The notes below the pieces were generated by a model that was not told the DNA's origin, made no database searches, and worked only from the letters and a program-made list of their open reading frames with translations. This document shows, piece after piece, positions 26,601 through 38,625 of a stretch of DNA of 64,000 bases. The stretch is from assembly GCA_000708835.1 (NCBI GenBank), contig DF236986.1:241387-305386 (forward strand). The letters run 5' to 3'. This DNA comes from Klebsormidium nitens (Eukaryota; Streptophyta; Klebsormidiophyceae; Klebsormidiales; Klebsormidiaceae). Numbering within the stretch: position 1 is the first letter of the stretch; the number at the start of each line of letters is the position of its first letter. A program made the translations under genes and the position numbers.

Positions 26601-28932
26601 TCACCGGCATGACAATCTGAGCACTCAGGCCCTGCTCGAGACGCATCAATCAACTTGCCTTCGTTCATTCTGCGTCTTTAACTCTTCAATGTTAACAGGA
26701 ACGGACAGGATGCTAGTGAAGGGCGTTGTCGGAAGCTTCAATTACTAAAGCATGAGCTGTGACAATCAACGGGAGGTTGGCTTCGGTGGACGAGCGTGAT
26801 CCGCAAATGCGACACTTTGTCAGCGGGCCGAATCTCCTCGCCGCTTCTTACCTCCCATCTGTGGCGGACGTATTGTCGCTCAAGTGCAGAACCCCCTCTC
26901 CGTCCTTATCCATCACTGCAAAGCGCAGCTCGCCCTGCGGCCCGATGTTGAAGCGCGCCCCATGCGTCGCGCCGTCTTCCGGGTGCGCGCAGATGACCTC
27001 ACCACCCGTGCTGGTACGCACCCAGGCCTCAAACGTGAAGTCCCCACTGCCTGGGTTGAACGCGTGATCAGCTGGCGGGATGACAATGCTGCTCTCAGCG
27101 CCATCGAAGTAGGCCGCCGTGCTCTCTGTGAAACGGCGGCACACGACGGTGCGCCCGGCTGGAAAGATGGCCGAGCCGTTGACTACCGTCACCTGTGTGC
27201 CAGTCCGGCCTAAGTCCTTCAAAGAGAACGCAGGGTCTGGAGGGGGGAGGATGTTCTGGGTGGCCATGCGCGCCAAGTCGTAGCCACGGAAGGAGTTGCC
27301 ACTCAAGAAAAGCGTCGTGCCTTCGACCACTGGGTCTGCCAGGGCGCCGTCCAATGGACCATCATCCATGTCAACCCGGAAGCGCAGCGCGCCCGTTTTG
27401 AGATCCACGCCCGAAACCCGGCCCTTCCCGTTTGCAGCTCGAGCATCCACAAGCACCAGCAGCGACAGCGCTTCGCAGATTGCAGGTTGGAAGAGTGCCG
27501 ACGCGTCCTCGTAGGAGAACACCCACCGTTGCGCGCCTGTCCTGAGGTTGACCGCATAGACGTCGCGGTCTGCCCCCAGGCACACTGCCAGCTTGAAATT
27601 CTCGCTGACCTGCGGTGCGTAGCGCGCCGAGTCGAGCTGCACAGTGGTGCCGTCTGCGGCGCCGCTCTGGCGGGGGAAGGACCAGCTCTGCTCTGAGAAG
27701 CTGGCCTGCACTGTGTGGCACAGCAGGCGCCCGTCGAGGCAGAAAAAGGACGAGGAGCCGGTGTGATTGACGGGACCGAACTGGCCGTCGGGCGGGAACT
27801 CAAGCGGGGGCCACAGGCTGGGGGCGCCGTGGTCCATAGCAAAGCCGAGCATCTGCACGGGATTGCCGGGGGATATTGTGTCAAGGCCTATAACCAGGGC
27901 GAACTTTTTTAACCACCCAGACCTAGTCCACTTGGGCAGCCTGCCTGCAACAAGGGCACCTCTCCGATTGATGCAATGTGTCTGGTTGAAAAGACCCTGT
28001 CCGCTTTGTCCTGGTTGTCAATCAGAAACTTGCTCAGTCCTCCCTTTGAACAAAGTCACCGAAATAGTGAGCTTCTTTACAATCTAACCATCCCCTTGCA
28101 AGCTTTAGCTCAAACCAGACGACAACTATTTGTCCTGAAGAAACCTGCTTACGATTTGTTTCAGCTGTATGAGGTGCAAACAGCGGTTGCAAGTGGATCA
28201 AAAGATGGAATGATGTAAGGAGACTGTAATGAAAGAGATGTAAGGGAGGCAGCTTCTAGGGCCTTTCTGTCATGCACTGCTTTCAGGGATAGAGTTCTGC
28301 TGAGTTGATCAATGATGACCTCAGTTGGAATCCCCAAATTAGTGCTGATGAGTCAACAGTCAATCAGCGCCCGCTGACATTGGTTGAAAGTATTTCCATA
28401 ACACTCAACCAAACAAGTCGTTTTGTGTCCTGGATAGCCATACCTGAACCTTTCTCTTCCCAGTTGCCTCGTCCACTGCCTTGGTCATCACTGCCACAAC
28501 GTCCCCCACTGCTGTCACAGCGAAGGCGCCAGTGACATCAGGCTCCGCCCAACCTGTGGCGTCCCGTGCTAGGCCTGCCGGGTCCACACTGATTGGCTGG
28601 ACGGTCCCTTTGAAGACTCCATCGTGCGTCCGCAGCGCCCGCAGCTTGCCTTGCTCTGCAAAGAAGAGGCATCCCGCGCCCATGCAGCTGAGCGCGTAGC
28701 CTTCATTGTCCAGAAAATCAGGCTGGTAGGGCAGGCTGTTGGCCTGGATTCCCTGGCCCGTGAGAATGTCCACCGACCGAAAGGAGGACGCAGTTGGCAC
28801 CACAACCTGCAAGCCGCCCCCGCTGAGCAACGAAGCGTCCAGGCCCGATGCGTCCAGCGACCAATTGCCCCCAGCGGGCAGCAGAATGTTGTCCTGCAGG
28901 GAGGCCCCTTCTTCCGCTACTCTGTACGCCAT
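14667..28932 (-). CDS. Giant multidomain beta-propeller (PQQ-like)/LamG protein with helical C-terminus
   Basis: Function unknown. Proposed exons (minus): 28932-28444, 27852-26852, 26399-26249, 25948-25286, 24856-24547, 23879-23626, 23562-23497, 23366-23051, 22593-22413, 21935-21861, 21361-21004, 20815-20612, 20249-19917, 19243-19043, 18609-18403, 17640-17463, 16813-14667. All 16 joins keep frame and give 2,377 residues. Residues 1-400 are PQQ-like propeller blades (VYAVNLRTGAQRWVF). A LamG-like jelly roll follows at about 407-610 (YFDGAESSIVIPP, WHHVAAMRRQGQPALFLDG, FSGLIKDVRIWD), then more blades to about 1080 (LLAIDAASGEQ, VYTAVRSGLVAVLDARDGY), and a second LamG at about 1084-1270 (WHHVAAVRKPG, FRGLLGEVRIWD). 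Ig-like segments reach about 1660. Residues 1663-2377 are Ala-rich helices with hydrophobic stretches (LLCLLLGLAAHIAYAW). No signal peptide is evident. Weakest joins: intron 7 acceptor and intron 11 donor. The last exon is an unbroken 2.1 kb. Confidence 0.7.
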
Positions 28933-29814
28933 TGTGTACCCAATTTGAAGAATTCCGCCAAGAGTGGCGGGTGCCCTTATTAAAAGCAGAGACTGTCAGC
29001 ATGTCGTCAATCTCCTTGTCGGTAGCTGCTTTAGAAAAGTTGTGGTCCTGTGTGTGCCTGTGGTTGGAGCAACTGCTTCTCACTTTGGCATTGAAGCAAG
29101 CTAGAAAGGCTTTGTTCTAAACTTACTGCCAAGCAACCTCTCCGGCCCCATTGGGCGAGAGCCCCCTCTAGCTCAAGGTCACTGCATGCAGTGCATGATG
29201 CAGATTTGCTGATCATTAATGCAGGTTTGCGTCCGCATTCATTATGAATCTCATCATTGAAAAGCATCCAGCCATCTGAACGGCCAAAAGTCAAGAGGCA
29301 TTGGGTATCCTGAAACCCTTTACTGTACTGCCCAAAGTGGTCGGGAACTCAGCAAAAGCGGGGACTTCGAGTGGGCAAGAGTGCTCGGTTTGCAACGTTG
29401 ACTGGTTAAGAAAGTGAAGTTAAAAGGTGGGACTCTGGCGGAAACTCAACATGCTGAGAGCATGTGCTTGCAATCAATTATCAGACACGCCTGGACACTG
29501 ACACGCAGGAAGGCGCTTTATGATTTATCTACTGTAACTTCTATCTTCTAAGTTCAGTTGAAGAAAGATGCAGGGCCAGGAATGACGGCTTGCCTGACTG
29601 GCATGAAGACGCGCAGTGCTGGGTCCTCACTGCTGAGTGAATGGTGAAAGGATTAAGTAGAATGTGCTGCCCCGCTACTAAGATTACTAGGAGTGACTCC
29701 TCAGCAGACACGATGGACATAGTGACAGACAAGCCCAGTACCTGACAGAGAATGTGAGAGGCCTTCTGGGACCTCATAATTGGGGTTGGCTGGCGCTGCA
29801 GTCATCCAAGGACA
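28933..29814. other. Divergent intergenic region between the two propeller genes
   Basis: About 0.88 kb separates the two start codons. It should contain both promoters and perhaps 5' UTRs, so shared regulation is possible. No ORF with family features and no clear core-promoter motif was found. Confidence 0.5.
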
Positions 29815-32423
29815 ATGTTACTTCCCGATTGGATCGCTGCGATTGGTTCGACTGAGCCGCCACCTGACCATCACTTGTTCAAATTGCTCCAAGAAAGCCT
29901 CTGCGGTTCGTCCAGAGCAGTGGGACTCCAGTCTTCTCCCCAAGCACGGCAGCAAAGGCTCAGCGAGTCCGACGATTCAAGGGAGCGCTGCATTGTTCAG
30001 GATTCCGCACCCGGTCCTAATCCTCCCCCAGACGGTCCTCCACCGCCTCTAAAGGAGTTTGTCTTCAGCTGGCAGTCCACTATCTCAGATCAAAGTCCGT
30101 TGTCAATCCCCCCCGTCCAGCGCCCCAAGGCTGTTCCTGAGCTTGGTCTCTTTGTCTTTGATGATGGCCTTACAGTCTTTGTCGTTGACACGAGAAGAGC
30201 CAAGGCAACGCTCACATGGCAGGTGTCAGCACAGAGCCTGCTGCAGGGGTGGGAGGTCTTTGATGCGCACTTGTACGTGGTGGACGGGACCGTGCTGTCG
30301 CGCTACGACCTCTTAGCTGAGAAGCCCACCACTGTCGCAACGTTGGACCTTTATGACGGGCCTGCAAGCGAGTCTCAGCGGCTCAACGCCGCTCTGCACG
30401 CCGCCTGGCAGGGCCGACAGTGGGTGTCCCTCTTGTACTGGCTGTATTCTGAGGCCGTCGGCATTTCGGAGAGCCTGCCGCGGCCGCAGATTGACCTAGT
30501 GGCAGGGTTTAAGAAGTATTTCCTCACTATCGCCCCAAAGCTGCCAAAAGACTACGTCTTCTCTCTCCCCATGGTGCCTAACCCCTCGCTGCCAGCCCCT
30601 GTCCCTGTCATCACCCGGGAACAGCTCACGGGGGACCGAACCTGCCAGCTGTTCCTAGCGTTGTTGGATGTGCTCCAGGTGTTGGGCATGCCTTACCGCA
30701 GCGGCGTTGACCCGCCAACGGTGTGCGCCTACATGAAGGACCACCCCGAAGAGGCAATCAACTTGCTCTGGTGTTGCCGGGAGGGCTACTTGGGCCTCGG
30801 CGTGAACGCTTTCGATGCAAAGAGTCGGGAGTTGGACGATTTGTTGGCCGGAAATGCACTCAGGTTCTCTGCGCCGGTGTTCAGCAGCACAGACCGCGGG
30901 CTCTTCGTTCTTTGCTCAAACGGGTCGGTGCTGAACATCGAATGGGATACAGGAGGCATGCCTGCTGCCATGGGAGTTGTGCGGAGGTATCCGTCAGTGA
31001 CAACACAGGTATGTTGCGTACATTGGTTTGGGGTTTCTAAAGCGGGACCGGCGAGACTCCAAGCATCTCTTGTGTGCACCGCTGATCTGCTTGTATTGCA
31101 TCTTGGCAAGCTCTGCTTGTAGCCTGGGGGCTTTTGGGCCTGGCTGTTTGTCTATGGCTTTGTCTTAGATTGGAGTCTGTATAAGACTTAGTCGAGTTTA
31201 GGCAATCGTTTGGAACATTTGACAGAGTGCTCACTCCAATGCCCCTCAGAACTGTACCACATAGCTGCACTTGGTGGCAGTTTACCTGACATGACTACTC
31301 TGCAGAGTTCTATCGTGTTTGTTGATGCTGCGCCAATGCCACTTTACAGCAAGGCCCTTCTGAGCCAGCTTTAGTGTGTCATTTGGTTGCAGGTGGACAA
31401 AGGACCATTCGGGCCAGGGCATATAGATTTATGGCTTCCATACTTCTGTCAATCGTCATTCCTCAACCCCGCTCTCTTGCGCTCCCGTTGCAGGCGGTGG
31501 TTCGGTCGGGCCTTGTATTGTGCGACCCTGCTGCGGCGCTCTTCTTCCTTTCGGAGGACAAGGGCCTTTGTTCAGTCTCATTGCGAGGGGCGGCGCCACA
31601 GAACTTCCCACCCCCGCAAGCCCCGGATCCAGCCACTTTCCAGTACCAGTGGGATTCCGCCTACACAAGCCTGCAGCGTATGCCCCCGGTGTTCAGCGTC
31701 TCTCGGCAAGTCTGGGCGTCCCTGCCAGCTCTATATGCGTTTCAAATTCCAGACGGGGGCGACGCGCCCTTTAGCGCGCCGCTGTGGCAGCCACTCCCCG
31801 GCGACCGCTTCACCTCCGTCGAGGTGGATGAGGACAGCGGGACGTTGCTGATCGTAAACAGCAGTGGCTCAGCCAGTTCTTACAGCCTCAACGTGCCTCC
31901 AGGCTCCGCTCTGCGTTTGGTTGGGCAGACCACGACCACCTTCAACAACGCAATCGAGCCAGGCCGTTACCCTCTTCCCGCCTGTTCCGCAGCGCTGATC
32001 AAGCCCGTAGCATCCTCCGCCAACGGCGCGGCTTCCCCTCCTAAACTGCTGCTCGTCGAGACGGACTCCCAGTACGGGTCCGCTTCAGGCACTGCGTTCG
32101 CTGTAGCCTCTCGTCTAAGCGAGCCTGGTGGCCCTTTTCAAGACGGCGATGTAACACGCCTGGGGACGATCCCAGGCATTGCCTTCAGTGCCCCCATCGG
32201 GTTTTACAACGAGCAAACGGACCAACCGCAGGCGGTTGTCGCTTGGGGCAGTGGACCTCCATCGCAGCTGTTGGACGAGTTGGCACCCGCACCTGGGGCC
32301 CAATCGCTGGCGTCTTCCGCATGGAGTCGCGCCATTGTTGGCAAGTCGCCAGCTGAACTGATGGCCAGCGCACCGCCAATTGGGTTGGGGTTGCGTCCGG
32401 GGCTGACCAGCATCCCGTTGTAA
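29815..32423 (+). CDS. Beta-propeller-like protein of unknown function, divergent partner of the LamG gene
   Basis: Two exons, 29815-31008 and 31494-32423, joined at CAG|GTATGT and TTGCAG|GCG in phase 0, give 707 residues. About 80 proline-rich residues lead into blade-like segments (LGLFVFDDGLTVFVVDTRRA, HLYVVDGTVLSRYDL). A helical insertion follows at about 200-330 (WVSLLYWLYSEAVG, CQLFLALLDVLQVLG), then more blades (GLFVLCSNGSVLNIEW, GLVLCDPAAALFFLSEDKGL). The WDTGG and DTRRAKATLTW spacing recalls PQQ-type repeats, but no catalytic PQQ dehydrogenase residues are apparent. I recognise no exact family. Position, orientation and similar fold suggest it works with the large gene at 14667-28932. 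Start ATG is the first in an open frame, with weak support. Confidence 0.65.
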
Positions 32424-33158
32424 AGTGGCTATGTGGTTGGTAGAACGCCCCCTGGTAGTTAGACCGTTTGCTTTTCAGCAGGACATCTTGTGCTCGCTTA
32501 GTTGTCTAGGCTGGAGATGAAGGATCTGACCGTCGTCAGAAGGGAATTCAATCAGATAGGTGATAGTACTTTGACCCCAAAACATGAGCAGGAAGAGGCA
32601 AAAAGTGCGTCAGAACAGGTTGCCTGTCATTGCGAGCCTGAGCAACGATAATAACTCAGGTCCTACTCAATCATATCGTCTGTCTCCATGCAGATGTTCA
32701 TTGGGTCCGGTTCAATGACATGCAATGCTCCGGGGCCAGCCAGCCCCCCATCATTTATGGATTCAATCTAGCTACTCAAGCTTGAGCTGATCGATGCATC
32801 AAGAACACAGCGGGCGCGGATTTGCTTATGATTGCATGCAAGGATTGGAATCAATTTTGACATGCTATACACTTGAAATTGGTTTTCGCGTAGTAAGTGG
32901 GCAGCTTAATGCATGAAGTTACGATCTCGGATCGATAGAACTTTATTCAGAGCCCGCATGCTTTCGCGACGTAGAGCATGTCTGAAATCTGGTATAGCGA
33001 GATGGCAGAATTCAAATCATTCGACTTTCCAGTATACAAGCTGCATACCGTTGATAATGTTAAGGTCTAGCTGCTTCAATGGCCTGGTTTATAAAATTGA
33101 CGGCCTTAAAGCCAGCTGTAGGGTCGCCACATCAACCAGGAACGCTGAACAGCATTCA
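32424..33158. other. Convergent intergenic region, no gene seen
   Basis: 3' ends of the propeller-like gene and the TDP2 gene face each other here. AT-rich, with only short ORFs. Confidence 0.5.
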
Positions 33159-36100
33159 TCAGATCAACACAATGTCCTTCCCTGGATTCTCCTCCTGCCT
33201 CTCCCCTCCCGAACCGTTCCTTTTCCTTCGTATTCTTATAAGCAACCCGTAGTGATCGCTGGGAAACACAGGTAACGATACCCTCCTAAACCCGTCCCCA
33301 TTTCGAAACTCCCGGTCGCACCGAAGCCCCGGAATCGGCTCGGTCCCGACCATTTCGATGCTTTCGGCGTCGAAGTCTTGCAGGCGACACCAGAAGCGGT
33401 CCAGCCGGCCTTGCAGGGCGCCCCCGATCATGCCGTTGGTGCGACCGTCGTAGGTGTAACCTGGCTTGAGATACTGCGCACCGAAACAGGCCGGGTGAGC
33501 TCTCAGGCCCGAAGCAATTGCTTTTCCGTGAAGAACAAAGTGAACGGCCCCCGTTACACACGAGTTGGAAACGAGTGGCATACTGCCGGTTTATAAACAA
33601 ATGCGTGTCTGATTCTTATGGTTTTGGTAATATAGAGGAACGGAGCCGAACTGGAATCACACGCGTGTCAGGTTTTAAATGGTTCTGCTAATATCCGAAG
33701 CGATCCTCATGATCACAGGCGACGTTCCAATCGCTTTCTGGGCGGTGCGTGGGGATCAGGCGGCAGATGAGGAGGCGCCTGGAAACAACTCATGGCAGGG
33801 TAAATTGCGCAATGGCACTTTGCTCCAAGCAAGAATTGCAAGCTGAATTGAAGCGTGCGAAGGTCGCGGGTCAGTCCTTGAAAAATCAAGCAGCCACCGG
33901 GAAGCCCCTTGGGGTGAAGCGAAAGGTCGTCTCGTCGCCAATACTAAGCTTTGCTGGTCAGAAGATTGGATCACTCAGACTTCAGGCATGACATTCTGGT
34001 AAAAGCCTACCATACAGAAACAGTGTTTGATACTTAGGAGAATCTTATACCTGTAAGAGACGCTCGGGGACGGGTGGGGTTGGTATGATGGTTAGGGTGG
34101 GTTTAGATATGGAGCGCGTCAAGTTTGTGAATGAAGGTGTCTAATTGTGGGTCTAGGGTTTGGAACTCCAGGCATCGCATGCAGACAACCAGTAAGTAAA
34201 CACCGCAATAGGCTGGACTGAAAGCCCCAGACTTGAGCTGCAACGGGCTGAAACCAGTCTCGCTTTGCGTCCCCACTTCTTACAACCAAATACGTCAAGC
34301 ACTGATGAGGGATAGAGGGAAGCAGATTGGTCAAGATTGGCGGAGCGCTTGCCACGTGTCCCCACCTTTTCTATGGGGTGGAGGACGAGCCACGCGTCGA
34401 ACCAGAGCGGGGGGAGGGGGACCCGGCCGTCTCGTCGCTCATTCCAATTCATGTCGCCGCCAAACACGCAGTTAGGCAAGGAACCCAGTTTCTCGAACAC
34501 CTCGCGAGCCTAAATGGCAAATGAATTAAGTTAATCGGTAAGACAACCTGAAAGATTTTCCATCGTCTCCAGAGTCCGAACACGCAGTTTTGATAAGAAA
34601 CCCACTTTTTCTTACCGCTTCGCGAGCCCAGAAACAAGGTTGGTTGCTCAGTAGGTTAAACCAAAAGTCCCTCCTTAAGGTCTATGTTGCTACAAACACG
34701 TACAAGCCGATTTTTTGAACGCCTCTCGAGCCTGGTGTACAAGGTAAGTCGGTCAGTCGGTCGGGTCAGGAGCGCATGCTAGAATACATCTACCCACAAC
34801 ACGCAGCTCTGCACAGATCTCAATTGTTCAAATGCGGAGACGAGTCTGGGAAAGACGGGGTTGGATTATTGGGTTAGCCGCAGGGTGATCAAACTTGGCT
34901 CGTTGCGATCTGCTCCGGTAACTCATCGGACTCGCTAAAATAAGCGCACTGCTAAGACAAAAACCGGTCTCCAAATGCCATCTTTTTGAGATCAGGTTGT
35001 TCTGTCAACTCTTCAGTCAGCCAGAGACTCGATCCGCTGAGACTCATGCCGCTTGACCGGACAGTTCAATGCAATGCCCTAAAGCCTTGTGCTTTCAAAG
35101 TTTCGTATACTGCTGAGTATTATGCGCCAAACCTTACTTTCACGACCCTCAAGATCAATCCTCTAACACGAGCTCAAAGCCCTGAACTCTTGGAGGGTCC
35201 AATTCGACGCTCCGCCTGCTTTTCCTGGCTTATTTGTTAGTAGTCCTTGCAGTTCCTTTTGTGTCAAGTGTTAGCTCGTATACTTCAATTTATGGAAAGT
35301 TGACACCAGGACTCACCTGCGTGTTCCGAGGTCCAATGTACGGCCGCTGGAAGCTCATCGGACTCTCCAGGTGGGCGGTCGCTACCGTCAGCAGCGGTCC
35401 GTCTCCCCCGGTCTCGACCACCGCTGTGACGAGCTCCCGGTCCATTGACGTCTCGGCGAACGGCTCGTGCCGGACCGCCCGGCACGGCAGCCGCGTCACC
35501 TGCGGATGTCAGCACTGCTTCGCTCTCGCTGAGATCATAATTTCTCAATGATGCAGCGTTCTGCTTCCTTTCTGTGTCAAAGCGACTTTTATCTTTTGAC
35601 GTCCCAGCGAACGGCTCGTGCGGGACGGCCCGGCACCGCGGCCACGTAACCTGCGGACTTTGTTCTGTTCAAGATGACACTAAATGCAGCGTTCTGCTTC
35701 GTCTCTCTGTTGAAAGGGACTTTTTCCATTTGACGTCTTGGCGGACGGCTCGTGCCGGACGGCTTGGCACGGCAGCCACGTCACCTGCGAACGTTGGTAC
35801 GTCGAATTTGTTCCCCTTGAGATGATTCTTTTCATCTCTTTGTCGTGCGCTCTTCATTGTCGAGCTTTTGGTCTATGGCAGGATAGTGGGAAATCTTCAA
35901 CGCCAGCGCAGTGATAGTCAATATGATCTGCAAGGAGAAGACCACGAAGTAGGGTGGGCCGGAGACAAAAAGGGAACAAAAAAATGGCCGGAGGATTGGC
36001 TTAGCGGGTGAAAAGTCGACTGCCTCCTCTTCTACTTTCTGATTGCTGAACCATTTGGCGCAGAGAACGGATAATGCCTGGACATCGGCGCGAGGCCGAA

Positions 36101-37380
36101 AGTCTACTTTCAGACAAGGCCTTGACAACATCGTTGGGGGATCGAAAAATGTGTTCCAACGGCAATCTGAATCGGGTTTCCTTTACTGTGCACTTCTGGG
36201 GCAACGAGCTTTTGAAAGCGGGCGACCTTGCGAGCTGAAATTAAAGGTTCAGAAATCACAGCGTTTCCGTCCTTCCAGAGATGGCGGGTAGTACTTTGTA
36301 CTTTTTTGGGCGACCTCACCAGCATGCTGAAGTAGGGCCTGGTCGCCTCCGCCTCCGTGAGCGAGCAAACAAAGCCCAAGTCGCGACACCAACGGGCGGA
36401 GGAGAGGAGGGAGTAGATGCGCGGCGTGACCTCTTGGAAAAGTACCACGTGGGGCCGGTGACGCAGGATGACGTCACCGACGGCCGCCATGCGCGCCTCC
36501 ACCTGGCAAAAAGGGGGGAAACGGTGTTGCTTGTTTTCTGCTTCCAGGGCTTCGTGTCCTGTTGTTTGCGGTTTGGATGAGTTACCCTGTTTTGATCGTT
36601 GGTGGCGTATGGCGGGCTGTGCGCAAAGAAGTCTGGGGGTGGTGATAGAGGCCAAAGAGCCCAACTTTCGTACTTCAGGTTGATGGTTATGTAAGAGATC
36701 GTTCAAGGGCATTCTTTCATGAGCAAACAGCTTCTCTATAAGATGAAGATTCGAACTGGTATATCCAATCAGGAACGCTGCTTGCATGTGGCACAGGAGA
36801 CACCATTGAAGTACAGATTTAATATGTTCAAAAACCTGAACAGATCTAACAGATGAAAAGACATGCGCTGGCAGTGGCCACCGCGGTGCCAATGTGGAGC
36901 GCGTCTTACGAAGCATTATGGTTGACTTTTGCCCAGATCCGGACGCAAGACAAGGTAATACGAGCACGCAAGCTGGGGACAACTCCTGGCCAAGAAGCAG
37001 GGCATGAAGCCTGCAAGGACTGAATGACTGAAACCCATCGAGGGAGCTTTCTGCTTTCTGCATCACGAGAAAAGATGTGCAGTCACTTAAAAATCGGAAT
37101 TTGACAGCGTTGCAAGTCGATCCTCGAGTACCCGACTCACCTGGCACTCCTCGTTGAACCACACGTTGTACGTCAGTATCCCGATGACGTCAGCATCAGC
37201 AGGCGCCACCCTTGTTACAAGGAGCCCCCCAGTCCCCATGGAACGGGGTGGGGACTGATCCCCTTCCCACAGCTCATCCCTTACAACAAGCGCCCCAGGC
37301 CCCGGAGCTTGAAGCGCAAACTGTTGTTCTTCTTGTGAGCCCGATGTTGAGGGACGGCTTGTGCCGGGTAGATCGGCCAT
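33159..37380 (-). CDS. TDP2: Tyrosyl-DNA phosphodiesterase 2 (endonuclease/exonuclease/phosphatase fold)
   Basis: Expected to cleave the 5'-phosphotyrosyl bond left by trapped topoisomerase II, a nuclear DNA-repair activity needing Mg2+. Exons (minus): 37380-37141, 36502-36320, 35499-35317, 34509-34366, 33473-33159; every intron is phase 0 and the product is 354 residues. The family motifs come in order: TYNVWF (about 70-75), LFQEVT (E104), TAHLES (H184, E186), GGDMNW (D221, N223) and FPSDHYGL (D323, H324). Length and motif spacing match animal TDP2 from its catalytic domain onward. The first ~65 residues (MADLPGTSRPSTSGSQEEQQ) look disordered, and no UBA or zinc finger is seen. Exons 3 and 4 are preceded by tandem partial copies of themselves. 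Other EEP-fold enzymes are the alternative, but the motif set favours TDP2. Confidence 0.85.
34452..34745 (-). repeat. Partial tandem copies of the TDP2 exon-4 acceptor border
   Basis: The real exon starts at 34509 (TTTAG|GCTCGCGAG). Look-alikes lie near 34628 (acacgcagtt...cttcgcgagccc; its AG is lost) and at 34731 (CACCAG|GCTCGAGAG; AG kept), about 110-120 bp apart. They are more diverged than the exon-3 copies. A possible fourth trace near 34797 is weak. Confidence 0.6.
35440..35800 (-). repeat. Three tandem copies of the TDP2 exon-3 acceptor border
   Basis: Exon 3 starts at 35499 after CCGCAG. Two further copies of the intron end plus about 55 bp of exon begin at 35650 and 35784, each with its own CAG|GT, spacing 151 and 134 bp. 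All contain the core coding ACGAGCCGT and CCAAGACGTC-like ends with scattered mismatches. The distal copies are not needed for the open frame and their spacing differs from a multiple of three, so they are probably silent or cryptic acceptors. Confidence 0.85.
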
Positions 37381-38625
37381 GTGAGATTCTCTTCGCTGAA
37401 GTCAGCATCAATTTGTCTGCTGCCACAGGGAGAAAGAATTGCGTAGAAGATGATTAGTCAGCATATTGCTCTTGAAGTCTTTATGGTCTTAATCAAGAGA
37501 GGAGTGCTAGTCTGCACTTGAGTAAAGCGACATACTGGCAGCGCCATCATTGTTGGAGCGCTGTTGTCAAGCGAAGCACAAGGACAACGATGGTCTGGCT
37601 TATATTGTGGCCTTTGGCTAATGATTCAATATTTGATTTTTACTTTCAGCCTTAAGTTGCCCTATGAAACATTGAGTTTGGCAATGTGAGCCATCTCAGC
37701 TGCAACATGGGCCTCAGAGATAACCATTTCTCAAATACTGAAATCTCTCGGACATCTTCTGTAGATTCTGACAAGCACTCTGAGATCTGGACAGGGTGAA
37801 TCCAAGAGGCCTGTCTGGGCGAGGATACAGAGTTGTTTGTCATGCTCGTAGAAAAGACCCGATGCAATGTTAGGGTTTGAGGATTGTCGGCACGCTGTTG
37901 ACGAGCAAACCAGCAATGCACCTTTCTGGACAGACAATTCGTGAGGCAAGACAACATGTATATGTATCAGCGAATCTGTCCAGTGTGTTTGACACGAAGC
38001 GTTTGAGGAATGCCGTGATTGAATTGGATACATCTCAAAGTGAGCAGCTAGAAGTCATTGAAAAGATCACCCTTGTCCGCACAAGTCAGCTGCCCAAAAA
38101 GCTGAAGTTAGGCACTTACCAGACAAGAAACCTCTTCAATGGCGTGCCCCAGCAATTCTGCTCTTTCCTTACAGAGCTGGGAAGCATGCAGAATGTCTCT
38201 CAAAGCCTTTGGCTCACAAGCGCTGCAATGCGTTCTGTAAGAGGCAGCATCACTGGTCTCAAAAAACATTCAGCTGAGCAGGTGATAGGGCATTTCAACC
38301 TTTAGTCCTAGGTTGGTCAAGCTACTTCTCTTGCGCCCATAGCATACCGTCGCAGCCCAAGATCTCTTCAAACGTACTTTCAGAGCATACGGTAGTGTGC
38401 TCGTTTGGACGCCATGCAGGGCTGCGCAGCGCTTTCTCTCTTGGTTTTCAAGGGATCCCCCTGGTCTCACATCCTTTGAGGCTCGTGTTGATCCACGTGT
38501 CCGATATCAGTCCAGCTGGCAGCACATTGTTCCCTCAACAATCACTGAAAAAAAATGGCGGCGCCTTTCATCTCGACTTTGCAACGTTGTCTCCATCTTG
38601 CAGCTCAGAATTGCGCCTTTCAAGC
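37381..38625. other. Divergent intergenic region between TDP2 and the permease
   Basis: About 1.2 kb that should hold both promoters. A 142-codon open frame at 37877-38305 (+) has no recognised family features, so I do not call it a gene. No RNA gene or repeat was seen. Confidence 0.4.

Noticed and set aside
37877-38305. 142-codon ORF (+) between TDP2 and the permease
   Set aside because: Open frame in a promoter region; no recognised domain or conserved pattern.
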